A stretch of DNA of 64,000 bases from JADGGV01 sp035715725 (GCA_035715725.1 DASTKT010000058.1:44518-108517), one strand, 5' to 3'; shown: positions 25,345 to 34,155, counted from the stretch's first letter. Notes: generated by a model from the letters alone, not told the origin. Translations and numbers: made by a program.

Positions 25345-27576
25345 TTACCGTGAGGCGGGTCGCGCGGGCGGAGGCAGGCACGGGCCTTCGCCCGCGACGC
25401 TTTCGGTATCGGCGGCGGCGGGCCAGTCCGGGTACTGCGCGAGCCAGAGGCGGGCGTAGGCCCCGCCCGCGGCGAGCAGCTCGCGGTGCGTGCCCTCCTC
25501 GGCCGCTTTTCCGGCCTCGATCACCACGATGCGATCGGCGCGCGCGACGGTGCTGAGCCGGTGCGCGATGACGACGACGGTCTTCCCCTGCTCGCGCAGG
25601 CGGAGCAGGACCTCCTGCACGATCCTCTCGGAGTGGGAGTCGAGGGCGGACGTCGCCTCGTCGAGGACGAGGATCTCGGGGTCGCGGTAGAGTGCGCGGG
25701 CGATCGCGATCCGCTGGCGCTCCCCGCCGGAGAGGAGCGAGCCGCCCTCGCCCAGCGGGGTGCGCAGGCCGGCGGGCAGCCGCTCGATCAGCTCATCCAG
25801 GCCGAGCGAGCGGCAGACGTCCAGGACGCGCCGGAGGTCGGGCTCGAAGTCGCCGAGCGCGATGTTGTGCACGACGTCGCCGGCGAAGAGCTCGACGCGC
25901 TGGGGAACGATGCCCACGATCCGCCGGAGGTTCGCGGTCGAGACGTGGCGCACGTCGTAGCCGTTGATCTCGACCGTGCCCGCCTCCGGCGGATATGCGC
26001 GGAGCAGGAGCGCCGCGAGCGTGCTCTTGCCACAGCCGCTCTCGCCGACGATGGCGGTAATGGCGCCGCGCGCGAGGGTCAGGTCGAGCCCGTCGAAGAC
26101 GCGCGGGCGCGTGCCGTAGCGGAACGCGACGCCGCGCAGCCGGACGTCGCCGACGAGGTCCGGCGTCAGGCTGAGTCCGCTCCGTTCCTCGGCGTCCAGC
26201 TCGAGGATCTCGAAGAGCCGGTCCGCCGCGATGAACGCGTCCTGGAGCACGCGGTTGGCCGACACGAGCGCGAGCACGGGGCCGCTCAGGTAGCCGAGCA
26301 GGGCGTAACACGACATCAGCTCGCCGGGTGTCAGCTCGGCGCGCAGCACGAGGCGCGCGCCGGCCCAGAGCACGCCGACGGTGCAGAGGCGAGACACGCT
26401 CTGCGACGCCGTCGCCGCGGCGAGGGACGTGGTGGCCGATCCCTGCGCGGCGCGCAGCACCCGGACGACGCGCGCCTCGGTGGCGGTCGCGGCCAGCGCC
26501 TCGGCGGTGCAGGCGCGGAGCGTGCCGGCGCCGCCGATCGACTCCACGAGGTGGGATTCCAGCTCCGCCGCGCGCTCCATCAGCGCGCGCTGACCCCGCC
26601 GGTTGCGCCGGTTCGCGAGGGCGTAGACGAGGGCATGCAGCGGGACCGTCGCGGCGGCCAGCGCCGCGAGCCTCGTCGAGTACGCCACCATCAGCCCCAG
26701 CGAGCACACGAGGACCAGCGTGTTGACCGCGAGGTCGAGGGCCACGTCGTTGATGAACGCGCGGATCTTCACCGCGTCGTTCACGCGGGAGACGACCTCG
26801 CCGACGCGCATGGTGTCGAAGAAGCGCTGCGGCAGCGCGAGCAGGTGCCGGTAGTAACCGAGCACGAGCCGGGCGTCGATGCGCTGGCCGGTGTCGATGG
26901 TGAGCCGGCCCTTGACCCAACCGATGAACGCCTGCGCGGCGAGCAGCGCGAGCATCGCCGCGCCCATCACGTTGAGCGCCTCGGTGTTGCCGTCCACGAG
27001 CACGTAGTCGACGAGCTTCTGCACGAAGACCGCGGTCGAGAGGCCGAGGATCGTGTAGGCGAGGGCGCCGGCGAGCGCGGCGGCGACGACCGCGCCGTGG
27101 GGCCGGAGCAGGTCGAGGAAGCGCGCCGGCGTGGAGCGCACCTCGTCTCGCCGCACCAGGTCGGGCGCGGGCAGGAGCAGCACGAGGATGCCGGTCCAGC
27201 GCTCGACGAAGCCGTCGAGCGGAGTCGTCCGGAGGCGGCCCTGCGCCGGGTCCATCACCGTGATCGAGCGCTCCGACGCCTCGCAGACGACGACGAAGTG
27301 CGTGCGCCCCGGCCCGCTCGTCGTGTGGGCAATGCACGGCTTGGGCACCCTGGCCAGGCTGTCCGGTCCGCCGCGGACGGCCTTGCCGGAGAGCCCGAGC
27401 CGGCCGGCGGCCTCCACCAGGCCGAGCGCGCTGGTCCCCGACCGGTCGGTGCCCGCGAGCTGCCGGATCCGCGCGATCGGGATCCGCGCGCCGTGGTAGG
27501 CGGCGACGGCGGCGAGGCAGGCGGCGCCGCAATCGCTGCCGTCGCGCTGGCGAACCCGCGGAAACCGCTTACGCAT
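25345..27576 (-). CDS. ABC exporter with C39 leader peptidase (bacteriocin-type)
   Basis: A 743-residue peptidase-containing ABC transporter. The N-terminal C39 domain has Gln10 and Cys16 (RQRDGSDCGAACL), His93 (GRTHFVVV) and Asp109 (VMDPAQG), a complete active site that cuts after double-glycine leaders. A six-helix membrane domain covers about 150-440. The ATPase has Walker A GESGCGKST, signature LLSGGERQRIAIARAL, Walker B ILVLDEATSALD and the switch His AHRLST. It would cleave and export the small peptides encoded just upstream. It overlaps the HlyD-type gene by 8 bases, so the two form a coupled export pair. Confidence 0.93.
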   Translation of the reverse strand: MRKRFPRVRQRDGSDCGAACLAAVAAYHGARIPIARIRQLAGTDRSGTSALGLVEAAGRLGLSGKAVRGGPDSLARVPKPCIAHTTSGPGRTHFVVVCEASERSITVMDPAQGRLRTTPLDGFVERWTGILVLLLPAPDLVRRDEVRSTPARFLDLLRPHGAVVAAALAGALAYTILGLSTAVFVQKLVDYVLVDGNTEALNVMGAAMLALLAAQAFIGWVKGRLTIDTGQRIDARLVLGYYRHLLALPQRFFDTMRVGEVVSRVNDAVKIRAFINDVALDLAVNTLVLVCSLGLMVAYSTRLAALAAATVPLHALVYALANRRNRRGQRALMERAAELESHLVESIGGAGTLRACTAEALAATATEARVVRVLRAAQGSATTSLAAATASQSVSRLCTVGVLWAGARLVLRAELTPGELMSCYALLGYLSGPVLALVSANRVLQDAFIAADRLFEILELDAEERSGLSLTPDLVGDVRLRGVAFRYGTRPRVFDGLDLTLARGAITAIVGESGCGKSTLAALLLRAYPPEAGTVEINGYDVRHVSTANLRRIVGIVPQRVELFAGDVVHNIALGDFEPDLRRVLDVCRSLGLDELIERLPAGLRTPLGEGGSLLSGGERQRIAIARALYRDPEILVLDEATSALDSHSERIVQEVLLRLREQGKTVVVIAHRLSTVARADRIVVIEAGKAAEEGTHRELLAAGGAYARLWLAQYPDWPAAADTESVAGEGPCLPPPARPASR

Positions 27577-28837
27577 TCTGCCCGGCGGGCGCCGGTTCGC
27601 TCGACGCAGCCGCGCTCGCCGACGGCGCCGCGTCCGGATCGAGCCAATCCGACGCCCGGTCCCGCAGGAGCTGCAGCAGCGTGCGGCGCGCCACGAGGAA
27701 GCGCGCCTGCAGCGTCATTCCCTTCCGCAGCCGGCCGACGACGCCGTTCGCCAGGCGGAGGTGGTCGGCCGCGAGGGCACAGCGGACCCGGAACACCGGC
27801 TTTCCGTCCGCCAGCGCGGCATCGCCGCCAATGGCGGTAATGCGACCCGCCAGCTCGCCCCAGTCGCGATAGTTGAACGCATCCACCAGCAGCCGCACGG
27901 CCATTCCGGGGCGCAGCAGCCCGACATCGCGCGGCGAGACGAGCACCTCCGCGACGAGCGTCGTGTCGGGCGAGACGACGGCCAGCCGCTGACCCGCCGC
28001 CACGACGCTCCCGGCCGCCAGCGGCGCCAGCTCCTCCACCGTTCCGTCGGCCGGCGCCCGCACCCGGTAGAGCTCCGCCTCCTGGTCGGCCGCCGCGAGA
28101 TCGGCGAGCCGGTCCGCCAGCTCGCGCCGCACCCCGACGAGATCGGCACTCCACCCCGCGCGGTAGCGCTCGGCGACCAGCGCGCGCCGCGCGCTGGCCT
28201 CGGCCAGCGCCGAGCGGCGCGCCTCCAGCTCGGCCGGCGCCGCCAGCTCCGCCGCCGCCAGCCGGGACACGCGCTCCGCGTCGGCCGCCGCCTGGGAGAC
28301 CGTCGTCGACTCGGCGCGGAGCGCCGCCCGCGACTCCGCGTACGCCCGCCGGTACGCGCGTAGCCGGAGCCGCGCGGCCGTCACTGCCGGGCCTTCCGTG
28401 TCCGAGCCGGTCAGCACCTCGAGGTCCGCGACGGCGCCGCGCAGCTCGGCGATCCGCCCGCGCAGCGCTGCGCGGCGCTCCTCCGCGGCCCCGGACCGCA
28501 GTGTGAGCATCACCTCCCCGGCCCGGATCGCCGCGTGCTCCCGGGTGTGGACTTCCGCGACCAGCCCGCCCAGCCCCGCGCGCACCTCCTGCCGCTCCGC
28601 GACCGGCCGTACGAGCCCCGTCCCCCGGACGGAGACCGGCACACGAACCACCGGGAGCGAGGCCAGTCCCAGGAGCAACACGGCGAGCACCGAGACGTAC
28701 ACGGCGCCGCCCGGGACCGCCTGCTGCGCGAGAAGCCATTCCACCGTGTCCTCGACCCGCTCCGCCGGCACGATCACCGGGCCCCAGGACCCCGCGCCGG
28801 CCGGTCGCCGCCCCTCGGTCGGCGCGGCCGCGATCAT
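27569..28837 (-). CDS. HlyD-family membrane-fusion (adaptor) protein
   Basis: A 422-residue protein starting MIAAAPTEGRRPAGAG (ATG 28837). One membrane segment lies at about 43-62 (GGAVYVSVLAVLLLGLASLPV). A biotinyl/lipoyl-like half follows (VRAGLGGLVAEVHTREHAAI), then a long Ala/Arg coiled coil (about 115-245), the second lipoyl half (LYRVRAPADGTVEELAPLAAG) and a beta-barrel ending. It bridges the inner-membrane ABC exporter to the periplasm or an outer-membrane channel. It overlaps the small gene before it (ATGA) and the exporter after it (8 bases). No TolC gene is in the window. Confidence 0.9.
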   Translation of the reverse strand: MIAAAPTEGRRPAGAGSWGPVIVPAERVEDTVEWLLAQQAVPGGAVYVSVLAVLLLGLASLPVVRVPVSVRGTGLVRPVAERQEVRAGLGGLVAEVHTREHAAIRAGEVMLTLRSGAAEERRAALRGRIAELRGAVADLEVLTGSDTEGPAVTAARLRLRAYRRAYAESRAALRAESTTVSQAAADAERVSRLAAAELAAPAELEARRSALAEASARRALVAERYRAGWSADLVGVRRELADRLADLAAADQEAELYRVRAPADGTVEELAPLAAGSVVAAGQRLAVVSPDTTLVAEVLVSPRDVGLLRPGMAVRLLVDAFNYRDWGELAGRITAIGGDAALADGKPVFRVRCALAADHLRLANGVVGRLRKGMTLQARFLVARRTLLQLLRDRASDWLDPDAAPSASAAASSEPAPAGQNA

Positions 28838-29016
28838 GCCGCGGCCCCCGTGAGGTCGACACCGACCAGCACGATCGTCACCGGCAGCAGCGGCGGCTCG
28901 ATCGTGATGGTCTCGAACGGATACCGGATCGCCGCGCCGCCGCCCCTCGCGGCGGAGGCCTCGGATGCCTCGAGCTCGATCAGGTCGGCGGTGAGCGGGT
29001 GTGGATAGATGCGCAT
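28834..29016 (-). CDS. Small peptide with Gly-Gly leader-like motif (60 aa), coupled to the export genes
   Basis: Starts MRIYPHPLTADLIELEASEA and is preceded by GAGGAGG 6 bases away. Residues 12-26 (LIELEASEASAARGG) resemble a double-glycine leader, with Leu at -12 and acidic residues. The following part is hydrophobic and Cys-free (core from residue 27 ending VGVDLTGAAA). The TGA overlaps the HlyD ATG (ATGA). It could be a fourth substrate of the C39 exporter or a small export accessory. The leader lacks the YAV/WGV motif of the three upstream peptides, so its role is less certain. Confidence 0.6.
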   Translation of the reverse strand: MRIYPHPLTADLIELEASEASAARGGGAAIRYPFETITIEPPLLPVTIVLVGVDLTGAAA

Positions 29017-29087
29017 GGTCCACCTCCTCGGGAGGGCTGACGGGTTGTCTTCGGCGGCGGGGGAATGCAGGCGGCGGACCGTCGGTC

Positions 29088-29131
29088 AGGATGGTGTAAA
29101 TGTAGATGTGGAAATCTGTTGTGAATGTCCT
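29088..29131 (-). promoter_or_regulatory. AT-rich candidate promoter zone for the small-peptide/export genes
   Basis: Within the 211-base gap between the CPBP gene and the 60-residue peptide gene lies the only AT-rich stretch of the area. On the minus strand it reads AACAGATTTCCACATCTAC followed by ATTTACACC, about 75-110 bases before the peptide ATG. No exact consensus boxes can be assigned. Confidence 0.3.
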
Positions 29132-29227
29132 GGTGCCAGTGGCGGCGCCCAGGACGGCGCGTCATTGCGCGGCTCTGACCGGCGTTGCGCGGGGTCGCGT
29201 GACGCAGGGGCGGGGAGGAGGGTTCGC

Positions 29228-30100
29228 CTATCGGGCCGCTCGCTCCGTGGACGAGGTGACGAGTGCCGGGCGCGGCCTCGCGCGGCCTTGCCGCGCGGCC
29301 CGCTGTGCCTGTCCGGTGCGGCGCAGGAGCCAGAGAAGCGGCGTGCCCGCGAGCGCCGCGACCGCCCAGCCGCCCGCGGCGCCGAGCATCGTCGAGTGGG
29401 GGAGCGTGATCCCTCCCCAGCGGCCGAGCTCCGCGGAGACGACGACGGTGGCGTTGTAGCTCACGTGCACCACGACGCCGGGCCAGATCGATCGCGTTGC
29501 GTACGCGGCGTACCCGGTGACGATTCCCAGTGCGATCTGCGCGAGGGGCAGCGGGCGAGCGAAGTGCGCGAGCGCGAAGATCGTGGCCGTGATGGCGATC
29601 GCGACCGGAGCTCCGACGCCGCGCTCCAGCGTGCGTTGGATGTACCCCCGGAAGAAGATTTCCTCGAGCAACGGACCGAGCGTCACCACCAGGAGGAGGA
29701 GTTGGATGCCGGCGCTCGGATGCCTGACCAGCCGGTCGAAGATCATCGATCGCATCGAGGTAGCGGAGCCAACCACCGGAGCCGCGATCAGTACGGCGAG
29801 CGCGTAGCCGATCGTCGCCGCCACCGTCCACGTCATCCACCGCCCCCCGGAGCTTACCGGGCGGAGCCGGAAGCGCGCGGCCTGGCGGAGTCGGCCGAGG
29901 CGGCCGGGTTGCAGGGTCCAGACCCAAAACATCCCGGCGACCACCGCGGTCCAGGGGACCGACACCCCGGGGCTCAAGAAGAGGCCCACGTTGAGGAGGC
30001 CGAGCCAGAGCTGAGACCACGCGAGCCCGACCACGATCCTACGCAGGCGCCGCGGGGCGGACTTATGGACGCGCTCGAGTCGGCGGGACCGAATCGCCAT
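29228..30100 (-). CDS. CPBP-family intramembrane protease
   Basis: A 290-residue membrane protein. The start at 30100 has GGAGG 5 bases upstream. Six to eight hydrophobic segments are visible. The CPBP (Abi) motifs are complete: EE at 146-147 with Arg151 (PLLEEIFFRGYIQ), His179 (IFALAHF) and His202 with Asn206 (VVHVSYN). CPBP proteins include eukaryotic CAAX-type proteases, and in bacteriocin loci they often give self-immunity or help mature the peptide. It sits between the three leader peptides and the export genes, which supports an immunity or processing role; this is an inference. Confidence 0.85.
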   Translation of the reverse strand: MAIRSRRLERVHKSAPRRLRRIVVGLAWSQLWLGLLNVGLFLSPGVSVPWTAVVAGMFWVWTLQPGRLGRLRQAARFRLRPVSSGGRWMTWTVAATIGYALAVLIAAPVVGSATSMRSMIFDRLVRHPSAGIQLLLLVVTLGPLLEEIFFRGYIQRTLERGVGAPVAIAITATIFALAHFARPLPLAQIALGIVTGYAAYATRSIWPGVVVHVSYNATVVVSAELGRWGGITLPHSTMLGAAGGWAVAALAGTPLLWLLRRTGQAQRAARQGRARPRPALVTSSTERAAR

Positions 30101-30137
30101 GCATCCTCCGGGGAGCTTCCTCAGGGTGGTGAAGGGT

Positions 30138-30170
30138 CGAACCGCCCGACCACGCGGGCAGGGCGGTTCG
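30138..30170 (-). terminator. Hairpin between the peptide genes and the CPBP gene
   Basis: A perfect 10-bp stem (CGAACCGCCC at 30138-30147, GGGCGGTTCG at 30161-30170) with a 13-base loop. It lies downstream of the 30249-30437 peptide and 38 bases before the CPBP start, on the minus-strand transcript. With no T tract it may be a partial terminator or an RNA-stabilising hairpin that makes the peptide mRNA more abundant than the downstream genes. Confidence 0.55.
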
Positions 30171-30248
30171 TGCATCGTGTCACTTTGCTGCGCTCCACCT
30201 CCGGTGGCGCTTGGGTCAGGCTCCACCTCGACGCCCGCGCCTCCCGCT

Positions 30249-30437
30249 TCAGCTCGTCAAGGCAGCGAGGAAGCCGTCGCGCACGCCGAGCCAGAACCCG
30301 ATCGGGTCTCCGCAAGGTTCGATCAGGTACCAAAGACTGTCGTCGCCGGCGCCGTGCGTCCCGGCCGCCGCCTCGAGCGGCACGACCCCCCAGTCGCCCA
30401 ACCCCGCGGAAAAGTTCTCCATCGCCCCGTTCATCAT
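30249..30437 (-). CDS. Double-glycine-type small peptide, variant cleavage site (62 aa)
   Basis: I choose ATG 30437 (MMNGAMENFS), with GGAGGG 7 bases upstream; longer frames lack a ribosome binding site. The leader (about 31 residues) contains GDWGVVPLEA, the motif shared with the two peptides upstream, and ends GTHGAG instead of Gly-Gly. The proposed core begins DDSLWYLIEP and contains one Cys and CGDPIGFWLG, followed by a hydrophobic end (FLAALTS). The core start DDSL and the later IGF are shared with the peptide at 30819. Likely exported by the C39 transporter; cleavage after GAG needs proof. Confidence 0.65.
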   Translation of the reverse strand: MMNGAMENFSAGLGDWGVVPLEAAAGTHGAGDDSLWYLIEPCGDPIGFWLGVRDGFLAALTS

Positions 30438-30524
30438 ACGGCTACCCTCCATCGTGCCAACGTGGTTGCCAGGTCGATGCCCCGTCGATCCTTCATGTCA
30501 TGCCGTGCATCGCCGCCAGAACGG

Positions 30525-30578
30525 TCGCCCCTGGACCGCCACGGTCCCCACCCCGGTTTCCCGGCGGTCCAGGGGCGA
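30525..30578 (-). terminator. Perfect 16-bp hairpin after the second peptide gene
   Basis: Arms TCGCCCCTGGACCGCC (30525-30540) and its exact complement (30563-30578) enclose a 22-base loop. It lies 15 bases past the stop of the peptide gene ending at 30594 on the minus strand. No T tract follows (ACCGTTCTGG comes next), so it may attenuate rather than fully stop transcription, or protect the 3' end of the peptide mRNA. Confidence 0.65.
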
Positions 30579-30593
30579 GCCGCGGCCGAGCGG

Positions 30594-30779
30594 CTAGTTG
30601 TGCGTCCCCATGTCGAAGCCGTCCTCGAGCCCCTGGATGAACGAACCGTAGTTCGCGATCCCGTAGGCGATCAGCGCGCCGATCAGCATGTCGATGGGGT
30701 CGCCGCCCCGCACGGCCTCCGCGCTCGCGCCGAGCGCTGTCACTCCCCACGCCCTCAGGTCCATCGCACACGTGTCCAT
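30594..30779 (-). CDS. Double-glycine leader peptide, bacteriocin-like precursor (61 aa)
   Basis: Starts MDTCAMDLRAWGVTALGASA, with GGGAGG 7 bases upstream. The leader ends AEAVRGG at residue 26, a classic double-glycine site for the C39 exporter. The proposed core of 35 residues begins DPIDMLIGALIAYGIANYG. It has GxxxG-like spacing and a hydrophobic middle, as in two-peptide class II bacteriocins, and ends GLEDGFDMGTHN. No Cys is in the core, so no disulfide or lanthionine is expected. It follows the 30819 gene by 39 bases and probably shares its transcript. Confidence 0.75.
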   Translation of the reverse strand: MDTCAMDLRAWGVTALGASAEAVRGGDPIDMLIGALIAYGIANYGSFIQGLEDGFDMGTHN

Positions 30780-30818
30780 TACCGGCCTCCCTCGAAGTTC
30801 GGGTCCGTCACTCGTCGA

Positions 30819-30998
30819 TCACCCGTGCCACGCCGACCAGCTGCTCTCCGTGCCGCCGGCGTAGAAGCAGTAGACGAGGCCGGCCGCGAACCCGATCGCC
30901 TGGCCGACGTAGTAGGCGAGCGAGTCGTCGCCCCCCACCGCCTCCGCCGCCTCCCCCGCGCCCAGCTCCACCACCGCGTAATCCCTGGCGTCCAGCAT
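30819..30998 (-). CDS. Double-glycine leader peptide, bacteriocin-like precursor (59 aa)
   Basis: Read directly from the sequence. ATG at 30996-30998, GGAGGTGA 4 bases upstream, TGA at 30819-30821. The leader is MLDARDYAVVELGAGEAAEA plus VGG (23 residues), ending in Gly-Gly. The 36-residue core begins DDSLAYYVGQAIGFAAG and continues with an aromatic, Cys-containing segment (LVYCFYAGG) to a Trp-rich end (SSWSAWHG). Its AGEAAEAVGG resembles the AEAVRGG of the next gene. It is the first peptide gene after the sigma-54 activator and about 80 bases from an AT-rich promoter-like island. Confidence 0.75.
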   Translation of the reverse strand: MLDARDYAVVELGAGEAAEAVGGDDSLAYYVGQAIGFAAGLVYCFYAGGTESSWSAWHG

Positions 30999-31077
30999 GT
31001 CTCACCTCCGGTTGACGGTTCATTGGGGTGGGGCCGTCCCGGGGTGAAGGCACGCGGCGCGCCGGGTTGCGGCGTCG

Positions 31078-31106
31078 TGCTAAATTGTGCATTATCAATG
31101 CTTTGC
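31078..31106 (-). promoter_or_regulatory. AT-rich island with small dyad upstream of the peptide genes
   Basis: The only AT-rich stretch in the 208 bases between the activator gene and the first peptide. It contains the dyad GCATT-ATC-AATGC (31089-31101). On the minus strand GATAAT could be a -10 box. The nearby TAGCACG (minus strand, 31076-31082) resembles half of a sigma-54 site, but the GC partner is one base out of register. Confidence 0.35.
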
Positions 31107-31206
31107 GCGGTCATCGACGAACCCGCCGCCGACGCCGGGCGACCGGTTCGGCGCGCTTCTGCCCGGGCGCTGAGCGGGTGGGCCGCCGTGCTCGATGGCG
31201 CCGGGC

Positions 31207-32265
<1,059 letters not shown>

Positions 32266-32339
32266 GGTCCTCCTTGTCGAATCGTCGCGGGAGGGTGCGG
32301 CGGTCGGGCGGGCGGGACCATGGCGGGATGGGGCGGACG

Positions 32340-32355
32340 TGGCACGACTCGCGCG
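32340..32355 (+). promoter_or_regulatory. Candidate sigma-54 promoter
   Basis: TGGCACG-N4-GCGCG with GG and GC in the correct -24/-12 register (10 bases apart). The TGGCACG half is a perfect match; the TT before GC is missing. It points toward the POT transporter gene 148 bases downstream and lies next to the sigma-54 activator gene. Confidence 0.4.
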
Positions 32356-32502
32356 GGATTTCGGACGGCTCGGTGGCGTCCGGGTCGAAGCGCGGTTTAG
32401 ATTCGCGGGTCCCTCCCGACCCGTCCGGCGTGTCGGTCCTGCGTCGGAAAGCACCGCGCCACCGACCGGTGGCGTGGCCGTTGACCTTCACCAAACCGGA
32501 TC

Positions 32503-34107
32503 ATGGCGAGAGAAACGAAGCCGCTGCTGACGGAGCCCGAGGTTGTCGGCGTCGCGCTCGACGCGCCCCCGCCGGCGCTCGAGCGGGTGACGTCGGACCG
32601 GGGGTTCTTCGGGCACCCGCGGGGCCTCTCCACGCTCTTCTTCACGGAGATGTGGGAGCGGTTCTCGTACTACGGGATCCGGCCGCTGCTCGTGCTGTTC
32701 ATGACGGCGGCGCTGCTGGACGGCGGCTTCGGCTTCGATCGGACGTCGGCGTCGTCGATCGTGGGGATCTACGCGGCCGGCGTGTACCTGGCGGCGCTCC
32801 CCGGGGGCTGGGTGGCGGACCGGCTGCTCGGGCTGCGGCGGGCGATCTGGTACGGTGCGATCCTGATCGCGCTCGGTCACCTGTCGATCGCGCTGTCGTT
32901 GGTCTTCGCGCACCGGGCGTTCTTCCTCGGGCTGATCCTGATCGTGCTCGGGACGGGGCTGCTGAAGCCGAACATCTCGGCGATCGTGGGCGACCTCTAC
33001 CCGGAGGGTGGCTCGAGGCGGGATGCCGGCTTCTCGATCTTCTACATGGGGATCAACGTCGGTGCGCTCGTCGCCCCGCTGATCACCGGGTTCCTGGGCG
33101 AGAAGATCGGCTGGCACTGGGGCTTCGGCGCGGCGGGCGTGGGGATGCTCGTCGGCGTGATCACGTACAAGCTGCGGGCGGACCGAACGCTCGGGCCGAT
33201 CGGCGTCGAGCCCTCGCGCGACCGCGACCCGGTGAAGCAGGCGCGCGACGAGCGGCGCATGAAGACCGGCCTCCTCGCCGGGCTGGCGATCGTCGCGGGC
33301 GTCGTGGTGCTGGCCATGACGGGCGTGATGACGATCCACCCGGTCGCCGTCGCGGAGAGCATGAGCTACGTCATGCTGACGATGGCGCTGGCGTACTTCG
33401 CCTACCTGTTCTTCCTGGGCGGGCTGACGACCGGGGAGAAGAAGCGGGTGGCGGTCATCGTCGTGCTCTTCCTGTTCGCGACGATCTTCTGGGCCGCGTT
33501 CGAGCAGGCGCCGACGTCGCTGAACCTCTTCGCGCGCGACTACACCGACCGCGTGGTGTTCGGCTGGGAGATGCCGACGCTCTGGCTGCAGTCGGCGAAC
33601 TCGCTGTTCGTGATCGCGCTGGCCCCGGTGTTCGCGGCGGTCTGGACGGGGCTCGGGAGGCGGCACAAGGATCCGTCGAGCCCGGCGAAGTTCGGGTTCG
33701 GCCTCTTCTTCGCCGGGCTCGGCTTCCTCATCATGGTGTGGGCGGCGAACACGGTGATCGGGGGCGGCGGCAACGGCGTGCGCGTCTCGCCCTGGTGGCT
33801 GGTGGCGAGCTACTTCCTGCAGACGCTCGGCGAGCTGTCGCTCAGTCCGGTGGGGCTCAGCTCCATGACGAAGCTCGCGCCGCGCAAGTTCACGGGGCAG
33901 ATGATGGGCGTCTGGTTCATGGCCGCGGCGCTCGGCAACCTGATCGCCGGCCTGGTCGGCGGCCACGTGAACCCGGAGAACCTGCAGGAGATGCCGCAGC
34001 TGTTCCAGCAGACGGCGTTCTCGCTCTTCATCGCCGCGGCGGTCATCGGGCTGCTGGTCGTGCCGATCCGGCGGATGATGGCGTCGGAGGATCCGGCGCG
34101 GCGCTAG
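32503..34107 (+). CDS. POT/PTR2-family proton-coupled peptide transporter
   Basis: A 534-residue MFS protein with about 12-14 membrane helices. The POT proton/peptide motif FTEMWERFSYYGIRPLL (ExxERFxYYG) is at about residue 49-59, and the PTR2 signature GTGLLKPNISAIVGDLY follows at about 150. POT proteins take up di- and tripeptides with protons. It is divergent from the sigma-54 activator and preceded by a possible sigma-54 site. It could import peptide nutrients, or breakdown products linked to the neighbouring peptide locus; the latter is speculation. A perfect hairpin terminator follows. Confidence 0.92.
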   Translation: MARETKPLLTEPEVVGVALDAPPPALERVTSDRGFFGHPRGLSTLFFTEMWERFSYYGIRPLLVLFMTAALLDGGFGFDRTSASSIVGIYAAGVYLAALPGGWVADRLLGLRRAIWYGAILIALGHLSIALSLVFAHRAFFLGLILIVLGTGLLKPNISAIVGDLYPEGGSRRDAGFSIFYMGINVGALVAPLITGFLGEKIGWHWGFGAAGVGMLVGVITYKLRADRTLGPIGVEPSRDRDPVKQARDERRMKTGLLAGLAIVAGVVVLAMTGVMTIHPVAVAESMSYVMLTMALAYFAYLFFLGGLTTGEKKRVAVIVVLFLFATIFWAAFEQAPTSLNLFARDYTDRVVFGWEMPTLWLQSANSLFVIALAPVFAAVWTGLGRRHKDPSSPAKFGFGLFFAGLGFLIMVWAANTVIGGGGNGVRVSPWWLVASYFLQTLGELSLSPVGLSSMTKLAPRKFTGQMMGVWFMAAALGNLIAGLVGGHVNPENLQEMPQLFQQTAFSLFIAAAVIGLLVVPIRRMMASEDPARR

Positions 34108-34114
34108 GCGCATG

Positions 34115-34155
34115 CCGGCGCGGCCGGGCCGCCGTGCGCGGCCCGGCCGCGCCGG
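34115..34155 (+). terminator. Perfect 18-bp hairpin terminator after the POT transporter
   Basis: Arms at 34115-34132 and 34138-34155 are exactly complementary, with a 5-base loop (CGTGC). It starts 8 bases after the transporter stop codon. No T tract follows, as is common for terminators in such GC-rich DNA. Confidence 0.7.

Noticed and set aside
28980..30020. Long minus-strand frame between the small peptide and the CPBP gene
   Set aside because: A His/Pro/Arg-rich shadow of the CPBP gene; the CPBP frame has all its catalytic motifs and a ribosome binding site.
30121..30333. A 70-codon minus-strand frame overlapping the third peptide's end
   Set aside because: Arg-rich, no ribosome binding site, conflicts with the better supported peptide gene and the hairpin.
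31067..31082. Possible sigma-54 promoter for the peptide genes (minus strand TAGCACG...GCAA)
   Set aside because: The GG is changed to AG and the GC element is one base out of register; sigma-54 sites tolerate such spacing poorly. Kept only as a remark.
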